From Rhizobium sullae (GTDB lineage: Bacteria; Pseudomonadota; Alphaproteobacteria; Rhizobiales; Rhizobiaceae): DNA of 64,000 bases. The stretch spans positions 1,798,001 through 1,862,000 of the forward strand of contig NZ_CP104144.1 in NCBI RefSeq assembly GCF_025200715.1, given 5' to 3'. This document shows, piece after piece, positions 44,741 through 50,691 of the stretch. The notes under the pieces are model-generated. The model was not told the origin of the DNA, searched no databases, and worked only from the letters and a program-made list of their open reading frames with translations. Position 1 is the stretch's first letter. Each line of letters begins with the position of its first letter. Made by a program: the position numbers and the translations under genes.

Positions 44741-45400
44741 GTGACCCTCGACGAATACGCAATTGAGTACGGGACTGACAAGGCGTCGACCCACCACAAC
44801 TACACGGCTATCTATGAGCGTGTGTTTTCTCCGGTGCGGGAGAGCACCAAGGGCCTGCTGGAAATCGGCATTGGCGGTGTGAACTATAAGGGTGTCGCTG
44901 GCAGTTCGCTGCGCATGTGGGCCAGTTATTTCAGTAATGCCCAGGTGGTCGGCGTCGACATCGACCCGTCGGCCGACAAGGACTACGGCGACCGGGTATC
45001 TGTCGTGATTGGCGACCAGACGCGCCGGTCTACGCTTGACAAGGCGCTCGGTTTGCTTCCGTCGGTGGACATCATCGTTGACGACGGCGCGCACATCAAC
45101 AATCTCACCGTCGCCACCTTCGAATACCTCTGGCCCCGCTTGCGGCCAGGCGGAATTTACGTGATCGAGGACACAGTCTGCGTTGGCGAGCTGCGGCTCG
45201 GAAACACGCGCGCCCAAACCGAGCAGCTTGTTCTCACGCTCCTGCGTGGCTTGGAAGTCAATGGCCGGATCATGGCGAAGGGCAACGCTGCCGATTTCTA
45301 CAAGATCAACCCGGACTACGTTTTGAACGATTACGAACGGTGGGTTGAAAGCGTCGAACTCTATCGCGGTGTGTACGTGATCCGCAAACGCGAAAAATAA
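44741..45400 (+). CDS. class I SAM-dependent methyltransferase (sugar O-methyltransferase type)
   Basis: The 219-residue protein opens MTLDEYAIEYGTDKASTHHNYTAIYERVFSPVR. It carries LLEIGIGGVNYKGVAGSSLRMWASYF, VVGVDIDPSADKDYG and DIIVDDGAHINNLTVATFEYLWPRLRPGG. The D-DD-H metal-type pattern and the GTDK start resemble the MycE/CmcI-like macrolide-sugar methyltransferases. Start is GTG at 44741 with GGAG upstream. It is followed by the small unknown gene through a TAATG overlap, so the two are coupled. Confidence 0.78.
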   Translation: MTLDEYAIEYGTDKASTHHNYTAIYERVFSPVRESTKGLLEIGIGGVNYKGVAGSSLRMWASYFSNAQVVGVDIDPSADKDYGDRVSVVIGDQTRRSTLDKALGLLPSVDIIVDDGAHINNLTVATFEYLWPRLRPGGIYVIEDTVCVGELRLGNTRAQTEQLVLTLLRGLEVNGRIMAKGNAADFYKINPDYVLNDYERWVESVELYRGVYVIRKREK

Positions 45401-45792
45401 TGACGACATACAAAGCAATCCCTATTGAGGGCGTCACTGCCCTCAATAGCCATTTCGGCGGGGTCAAATGGCATGGAGGAAGTCTTTCACTAGATTACTC
45501 CATAACTGACAAGCCAATGATCGTCCGGGCGATGATCAAGGATTGCGTTATTTTTCGACTGTTGACTGATTGCTCTCTTCCGCCTGAAGAAGTGGAGGAC
45601 CAACACGGTCTGTCCAGAGATCATTTAGCATATGCTGTGCGAGGGGCATATTTCCACAGCCACCACGCTGAATCCGTCTTTGATGGCAATGTTGGTCACT
45701 ACCGGTTTGTCACACAGATGAGTGTAGTGGATGTGTTGTCTCGGTCGCGGCCGGTCATTAGGGCTCTAGGCGTTCTAAGTTACGAAGACTGA
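45400..45792 (+). CDS. protein of unknown family, paralogue of 46716-47132
   Basis: The 130-residue protein starts MTTYKAIPIEGVTALNSHFGG and has no family I know. Its C-terminal half aligns with the protein at 46716-47132: G-x-SRDH-x2-Y-x-V-x-G-x2-F, then H-x2-S, G-x3-HYRF-x6-VDVLS-x3-P-x-IR. The conserved His, Arg and Asp residues could form an active or binding site. There is no signal peptide or membrane helix. It is translationally coupled to the methyltransferase before it, and a strong terminator follows eight nt after the stop. Confidence 0.7.
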   Translation: MTTYKAIPIEGVTALNSHFGGVKWHGGSLSLDYSITDKPMIVRAMIKDCVIFRLLTDCSLPPEEVEDQHGLSRDHLAYAVRGAYFHSHHAESVFDGNVGHYRFVTQMSVVDVLSRSRPVIRALGVLSYED

Positions 45793-45799
45793 AGCATGA

Positions 45800-45825
45800 A
45801 CCCCGCTGTACGGGCGGGGTTTTTC
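45800..45825 (+). terminator. rho-independent terminator
   Basis: ACCCCGC, a 7-nt loop, GCGGGGT and a run of T form a clear intrinsic terminator directly after the small unknown gene. It closes the GT4-methyltransferase operon and separates it from the convergent methyltransferase. Confidence 0.85.
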
Positions 45826-45849
45826 TGTATTCATGTCGAGGCGGCGCAT

Positions 45850-46599
45850 TTACTGCAGCAAAAGCGATCGCTTGTCTTGAATGAAGACGGTGTTGCTATT
45901 GATACCCTTCAGAACGTGCAACGGGATTTTGTACCGAATAGACGTCGCTTCATTCAAAACCTTGGAAGCATCATACGGGTTCAGGCGGAATACTTTTCCT
46001 ATGTTCCGGTCCAGATCGTCAGCGCCAAATTTTCTTACATGGTCAAACTGACCGAACCTCTTTGTCCGATCGTCGTTTGTGATCTCATTAAAATCGCATT
46101 CGTACCGTCCAGGGAGGATAGGCAGACAAAAGATATGTACGCCGTTGGGTTTTAGCGACCGATGCAGGTGCCAAAGGACCGATGTAATGTCGCACGGGAT
46201 GTGTTCCATGACGTGAGAGTGAATGATTACATCATAGGTTTCGTTTAGTAGTTTTTCTGTGTCCGTGATTAAATCGAAGCGTCTGACCATCAGATCTTCT
46301 GGGTAAATTGACGGCCGCAGGTCGATGGCGTCATACCCCTCTCCGACGATTGCTCGGATGTTGCGACCTACGCCTGCTTCTGGCGCGATATGCAGTACCT
46401 TATGCCCCTCCTTGATAAAGCCTTCCTTGTTGAGCACAAGCTGGAGAAGCCGGCTCCTTTCGAGGCTGTTGCAGGAGGCACAGCGGACCTTGGGCCTGCT
46501 TTTGATATCGAGGAATTCGCTTCCGCCGCAGACGTTGCACTCGTAATGGGGATCGGCTGTCTCGTGTTTCACGGGTTCAGCGGTCGTCCGGGTGTTCAT
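45850..46599 (-). CDS. class I SAM-dependent methyltransferase with N-terminal zinc ribbon
   Basis: The 249-residue protein has a four-cysteine zinc ribbon (HYECNVCGG...VRCASC, residues about 18-43), followed by a methyltransferase core: VLHIAPEAGVGRNIRA (SAM motif), DAIDLRPSIYPEDLM, YDVIIHSHVMEHIPCDITSVLWHLHRSLKPNGVHIFCLPI. It is a type-11-like methyltransferase, often found in polysaccharide or phage regions. It is transcribed against the preceding operon and ends within 30 nt of its terminator. The substrate is unknown. Confidence 0.8.
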   Translation of the reverse strand: MNTRTTAEPVKHETADPHYECNVCGGSEFLDIKSRPKVRCASCNSLERSRLLQLVLNKEGFIKEGHKVLHIAPEAGVGRNIRAIVGEGYDAIDLRPSIYPEDLMVRRFDLITDTEKLLNETYDVIIHSHVMEHIPCDITSVLWHLHRSLKPNGVHIFCLPILPGRYECDFNEITNDDRTKRFGQFDHVRKFGADDLDRNIGKVFRLNPYDASKVLNEATSIRYKIPLHVLKGINSNTVFIQDKRSLLLQ

Positions 46600-46715
46600 G
46601 TCGTGTTCCTCTCATGCATTGACTTGTCGACTGCTTTTAGTCAAAAGCGGCATGTCGGCACAACAGAATTGTGAGCCGTCGTAAACGATCATTCCTGCCT
46701 GGAAGTAACTTTGCA

Positions 46716-47132
46716 ATGGTGGAATACAAGCGCATCGAAACTGACGCCCCTGCAACATTTATGGAATCCAAGTTAAGGAGAGCCGGCTGGAAAGATGGCG
46801 CCTTTTTCGCAGAGTTTGACCTCGGGAAGTCTGGCAACACTCTCGTTGCATTATTTTCCAAGCCAATCACAACAAGAGTCCATGAAACGCTAGCCGTAAC
46901 CGACATAGAACCTGGTGAGCATCGAGGCGTTAGCCGAGATCACATGATATACGAAGTATTCGGTTCAGTGTTTTGGCGGGATCACGTCTTTTCCCTCAGA
47001 AGCCAAGAGGGCACTGTAAGGCATTTCCGCTTCTTGGTTCGGGGGCTGTGTATTGACGTGCTCTCTACCGAGCCTCCCTTTATACGATTAAGTTCCAATG
47101 TGCAGCCTTCCACCCACCTTAATGGGGATTGA
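46716..47132 (+). CDS. protein of unknown family, paralogue of 45400-45792
   Basis: The 138-residue protein starts MVEYKRIETDAPATF. I chose the ATG at 46716 because it aligns with MTTYKAIPIEG of the paralogue; a GTG 15 codons earlier is also in frame. The shared part is HRGVSRDHMIYEVFGSVFW, then HFRFLVRGLCIDVLSTEPPFIRLS. No known domain is recognised. It is free-standing, divergent from the zinc-ribbon methyltransferase, and followed by its own intrinsic terminator and an endolysin relic. The pairing with phage-type genes suggests a phage cargo or accessory role. Confidence 0.68.
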   Translation: MVEYKRIETDAPATFMESKLRRAGWKDGAFFAEFDLGKSGNTLVALFSKPITTRVHETLAVTDIEPGEHRGVSRDHMIYEVFGSVFWRDHVFSLRSQEGTVRHFRFLVRGLCIDVLSTEPPFIRLSSNVQPSTHLNGD

Positions 47133-47157
47133 AACTCCGCATTGACGACTACCCAAG

Positions 47158-47180
47158 CCCCGCCTTCAAACGGGGTTTTT
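47158..47180 (+). terminator. rho-independent terminator
   Basis: CCCCG, an 8-nt loop, CGGGG and TTTTT form an intrinsic terminator 25 nt after the small unknown gene. It resembles the terminator at 45800 behind the paralogue. Confidence 0.8.
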
Positions 47181-47210
47181 CTTTGCCGCCTAACCTCAAG
47201 GAACATCGTC

Positions 47211-47470
47211 ATGACTGAATGGCCGACACAATCGGGTGTGCGGAGCTTTTTCGGTGAGCCCGGAAGCCCGCAGGCAACCGCAGGGATGGTCGATCTCGCC
47301 TATCCGATGAAGATCGCGTGGGACAAGAGCCAGATCATCCGTCGTTTCCGCTGCCATGCGAAGGTGGAAAAGGCGCTGGAAGCTCTTCCAGCTGGCTGTG
47401 GACCGGCCCGACCTCCGGCGATTGCGTACCGTCAACGACGTCGACAAAGGGCACCACTACCGTGATCCGC
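47211..47470 (+). pseudogene. phage endolysin (peptidase M15-type) relic
   Basis: A good ribosome site (AAGGAA) precedes ATG 47211. The start MTEWPTQSGVRSFFGEPG...MVDLAYPMKIAWD and RFRCHAKVEKALEAL match the N-terminal part of phage endolysins with a D-Ala-D-Ala carboxypeptidase-like M15 domain. Near 47390 the frame is lost; the continuation LFQLAVDRPDLRRLRTVND is in another frame. The catalytic part with the zinc ligands (the SxHxxGxAxD segment) is absent. It is a stump of a lysis gene. Confidence 0.6.
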
Positions 47471-47533
47471 AAATGAGAGAATTTTGTCTTGCATTATGCC
47501 GATTAACAAGATTCTCCAATTGCAGTCAGCATT

Positions 47534-48823
47534 TCAGTTTCGGTCGCGAATATTGTAATAGGCCATGACGGACACGCCCCAAGCAAAAAGGCATCCTAAA
47601 AAGACGAGCGCAGACACCATGAGCCGGCTCGGGTGCTGTGCCTTTTCAGACAGTGTTGGCTGGATGAAGGCGGCCAAATATCGCTGCTGATTATTGGCAT
47701 CGATGCGCGCTTTCTCGAGGCTAGCAAGAGAGCCGGTATAGGCCTTCTCGGCAAATTCCCGCTCAGTCTCGAGATCCTCATATTGCCGAATCCGGTTTGC
47801 AACATCGCTGCCGCCGGCTCCACCTGCCGTCCCGCTGCCGAAACGCTGTTTTTCCTGCGCCAACTGTTTTTCAAGACTGTCGATCTGTGTGGTGAGCACG
47901 CGCATGCGCGGTGAATCCGCTGCCATTCGCGTACGAGCGGTCATCAAATCGGTGTGAAGCTGGGTAAGCTGCTGTTCGAGGGAGGCAACTAGCTGGCCAG
48001 CCAGCTTTGCCGCTTCTACTGGATCGGCCTCCTGAGAGACATCGCGGAAATTGCGCAGGGCATTCCGCGCTGCAGACAGACGGCCTTCGGCGAGCGCCAC
48101 TTCGTCTTGGGACGCTTTCAGAACACCATTTCTTGCCTTGAGCGAAAGATCATTGATAAGCCTCTCACTCTCGCCGATGATAACGGATGCGATTTTTTGG
48201 GCGTTTTGCGGATCGAAGGCCTTAACCGTCAGGTTGAGAATGGACGAGGTGTGATCGAAATCGACATGTACCATCTTTTTCCAATATTCGAGCCGCTCCT
48301 CAATCGGCAGGCCGGCGGCCATGCTGAAATAGAAGTCGGCGCCGTGGCGCGCAAAGGCGGCGTCGAGATCGACGGCCTTCTCGACGGCCTCGATCATCCG
48401 CTCGCTCTCGACGTAATCGAGGAGCATATATGAGTCCGCCCCGGTCGTGCTGCCGCCAGTACTTTGCGTAAACATGCCAAGGATATCGCTGCCTGCCTTG
48501 CCGTCGATGCTGCGTACGGCAAAGGCAGCCGAGCTATGATATTGGTCGGCTGCGACAAAGAACATGTAGAACGATGCAAGCACGGTCGGAAGCGCGACGG
48601 CCAACGCGAAGCTGCCGGCGATAATTAGATGCCGCAGCTTCAAATGCCCGACTTTCACAGAGCCGTGCAGGGGTTTCGTCTGATCGGGCTGCGGCGTCTC
48701 TGGTTTTGCGGGACGCACCTCGAATTTCAGCAGATTATCAAGCAAAGCAATGCTTGGCCGTTTAGCAAACGCCGGGAGCACGGCCGTCTTGCTCTCTGAA
48801 CTTGGCGGATTCGCGCTTGTCAT
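47534..48823 (-). CDS. kpsE: capsule export inner-membrane/periplasmic protein (KpsE/RkpR-like)
   Basis: The 429-residue protein has a cytoplasmic N-terminus, a membrane helix at about residues 66-90 (LIIAGSFALAVALPTVLASFYMFF), a long coiled-coil periplasmic part (about 215-375) and a second membrane helix at the C-terminus (LMVSALVFLGCLFAWGVSVMAYY). This is the polysaccharide co-polymerase layout of KpsE, which links the ABC exporter to the outer-membrane protein. Its start overlaps the kpsT stop (TGATG). Sinorhizobium literature names this homologue rkpR. Confidence 0.87.
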   Translation of the reverse strand: MTSANPPSSESKTAVLPAFAKRPSIALLDNLLKFEVRPAKPETPQPDQTKPLHGSVKVGHLKLRHLIIAGSFALAVALPTVLASFYMFFVAADQYHSSAAFAVRSIDGKAGSDILGMFTQSTGGSTTGADSYMLLDYVESERMIEAVEKAVDLDAAFARHGADFYFSMAAGLPIEERLEYWKKMVHVDFDHTSSILNLTVKAFDPQNAQKIASVIIGESERLINDLSLKARNGVLKASQDEVALAEGRLSAARNALRNFRDVSQEADPVEAAKLAGQLVASLEQQLTQLHTDLMTARTRMAADSPRMRVLTTQIDSLEKQLAQEKQRFGSGTAGGAGGSDVANRIRQYEDLETEREFAEKAYTGSLASLEKARIDANNQQRYLAAFIQPTLSEKAQHPSRLMVSALVFLGCLFAWGVSVMAYYNIRDRN

Positions 48824-49482
48824 CAGTTGCCCTTCATGTTTCGCTCATGAACTCGAATAGCATCTTCCACATCATCGAAGTAGGTGAGTTTGCCATTTTC
48901 GAGAACCACACCACAATCACAGTACTCACGGATCGTGCTTGTGCTGTGGGAAACCATAATAACGTCAGAATCTTGCAATCGATGTTTGAAGACATCATGA
49001 CATTTTTTTTTGAAGTTTGCATCGCCGACTGCAGTGATCTCGTCAACCAGATAATAATCGAAGTTGACGCCCATGCTGACACCAAAGGCTAGACGGGCCT
49101 TCATGCCGGAGGAATAAGTACCAACCGGGGCGTGGAAAAATGGGCCTAGCTCGGCAAAATCGATAACATAGTCAACCAGCTCTTCGGTATCGACACCGTA
49201 AATGCGCGCGACAAAACGAACATTCTGCTCGCCGGACATGTTTGGTTGAAAGCTACCTTGAAAACCGAGGGGCCAGGAAATCTTGCCTTGTCTTACTATG
49301 CGCCCCCGATCGAGCCGCAGTGAGCCCGCGATCAATTGCAAAAGCGTCGATTTTCCCGCACCGTTCCGGCCGAGCAGGCCGACACTCTTGCCACGCCTGA
49401 TAACAAGGGAGGCGTTCTCGATGATTGGCTTCTTTACGCCCTTGGTCTTCACATATTTGGTCGCGCGTTCAAGTCTGATCAT
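48823..49482 (-). CDS. kpsT: capsule ABC exporter ATPase (KpsT-like)
   Basis: The 219-residue ATPase has Walker A GRNGAGKST, the KpsT-type signature YSSGMKARLAFG, Walker B FDYYLVDEI and the switch histidine in VSHSTSTIREYCD. Its length equals E. coli KpsT. It powers export of lipid-linked capsule through KpsM. The ATG overlaps the kpsM stop (ATGA), and the stop overlaps the kpsE start, so the three genes form a tight operon. Confidence 0.9.
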   Translation of the reverse strand: MIRLERATKYVKTKGVKKPIIENASLVIRRGKSVGLLGRNGAGKSTLLQLIAGSLRLDRGRIVRQGKISWPLGFQGSFQPNMSGEQNVRFVARIYGVDTEELVDYVIDFAELGPFFHAPVGTYSSGMKARLAFGVSMGVNFDYYLVDEITAVGDANFKKKCHDVFKHRLQDSDVIMVSHSTSTIREYCDCGVVLENGKLTYFDDVEDAIRVHERNMKGN

Positions 49483-50249
49483 CGGCCTCTCGCCACTGCT
49501 GCGGAATTCGTGAAGACAAAGAGACCGCCGAATATCGCCGCAAAGACAACAGAATAAAGATAGAACATATCGAGTTCCGCCGCCCGGTATTGGGGGTAGA
49601 AGCCTTGGCGGAACAGCATGACCGCATGAACCAACGGATTAAAAAGTACGATTTCACGCATAGGACCCGGAAGCGCGTCGGGCAAGAAAAAAACGCCAGA
49701 GATCAGAAACATCGGTCGATTGACGATGTTGAAGACCTGTTCGTAGAATGGAAAACGTAAGAACATCACGGTGTTAAATATGCCCACCCCGAGACCCAAC
49801 AATGTCGCGGCAAAGGCCGCCTCGAGGATCGCCGGCCAATAGAGCTCGGGAGGTTGATGCATTGTCATAATGATCGCGCCGAGAACACAGATGGCGACGA
49901 AGACCGTCGTAGCCGCCTGAAGGATATAACGAGCGACGATGGTATCGATCGGGGCGACATTTGGATAGCTGAGCAACGTCCGATTAGATTTGATAGCGCC
50001 GTTCAAAAAACCGCACATTGCGGCGTAAAACTGGAATGCAATATAGCCGGTTGCAAAAAACAGCGGAAAGCTTGTCCCGAGAGCCGGCAGTCTTGCGATT
50101 CCCATGAAGATCACCGACATGAAAGCGATGTGGGCCGCAGGGTCAAGGATCGCCCAGAGGTAGCCGCCGGGCTTGTTGCCAAAGCGGGTCGACATTTCGC
50201 GGATGACCAATGCGACAACAACGCGAATATGGGTCGTCATATAATACAA
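49479..50249 (-). CDS. kpsM: capsule ABC exporter permease (KpsM-like)
   Basis: The 256-residue ABC-2-type permease has six hydrophobic segments and the family pattern VALVIREMSTRFGNKPGGYLWAILDP at the N-terminus and FLISGVFFLPDALPGPMREIVLFNPLVHAVMLFRQGFYP near the C-terminus. The TTG at 50249 has GGAGG seven nt upstream; an ATG three codons later is too far from it. It is the first gene of kpsMTE and probably exports the K-antigen made with the rkp genes. Confidence 0.88.
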   Translation of the reverse strand: MYYMTTHIRVVVALVIREMSTRFGNKPGGYLWAILDPAAHIAFMSVIFMGIARLPALGTSFPLFFATGYIAFQFYAAMCGFLNGAIKSNRTLLSYPNVAPIDTIVARYILQAATTVFVAICVLGAIIMTMHQPPELYWPAILEAAFAATLLGLGVGIFNTVMFLRFPFYEQVFNIVNRPMFLISGVFFLPDALPGPMREIVLFNPLVHAVMLFRQGFYPQYRAAELDMFYLYSVVFAAIFGGLFVFTNSAAVARGR

Positions 50250-50318
50250 ATTGGCGCCTCCGACCGAGCCGCTTCACCAGTCCGGCAGCAACATCATTCC
50301 CTTGCAGGTGAGAATTAC

Positions 50319-50632
50319 CTAATCGGACCAGCTTAGTCCACCATTAATCAGATCAAACATGACGCGCAACAGGGCAATGGTCTTGTCGTTCAAACACGAT
50401 TTTTCGAGCTCCAGCATGCATCTCGGCAATTGCCGTTCCAGTACTTCCCCCAATCGCAATGCTATTGCCGTTCTTGCTATCAATTTGACGAGCGCCCGCT
50501 TAACTCCAGAGCGGCTTCCGCAGCTCATCTATGCTAAAGCAAGAAGTCCGCGAGATCGAAGCCTCTCCAAATCTACTTGATGAACCGCACTTTGGCCGTC
50601 CTAAGCGCCAATGGGCGGGAGGTGAAAGGACC
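50319..50632. pseudogene. chimeric scar: dhaL fragment joined to iclR 3' fragment
   Basis: On the minus strand 50417 to 50319 reads MLELEKSCLNDKTIALLRVMFDLINGGLSWSD, matching DhaL MLELGKSRLGDKTIIDSV...IDGLARWPD at about 54010-53915. From 50418 on the plus strand the DNA matches the end of the iclR gene (63483-63702) with about 80% identity by eye, including INLTSARLTPERLPQL, but with frameshifts. The join lies on GCATC, which is present at both parental sites. It is what a deletion in a second copy of the dha-iclR cassette would leave. Confidence 0.75.
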
Positions 50633-50691
50633 GGCCAAATGGCTTGAATTCGAAGCTCCGAAAGGCTGTCTTGGCGCGCGATGATGTGTAT

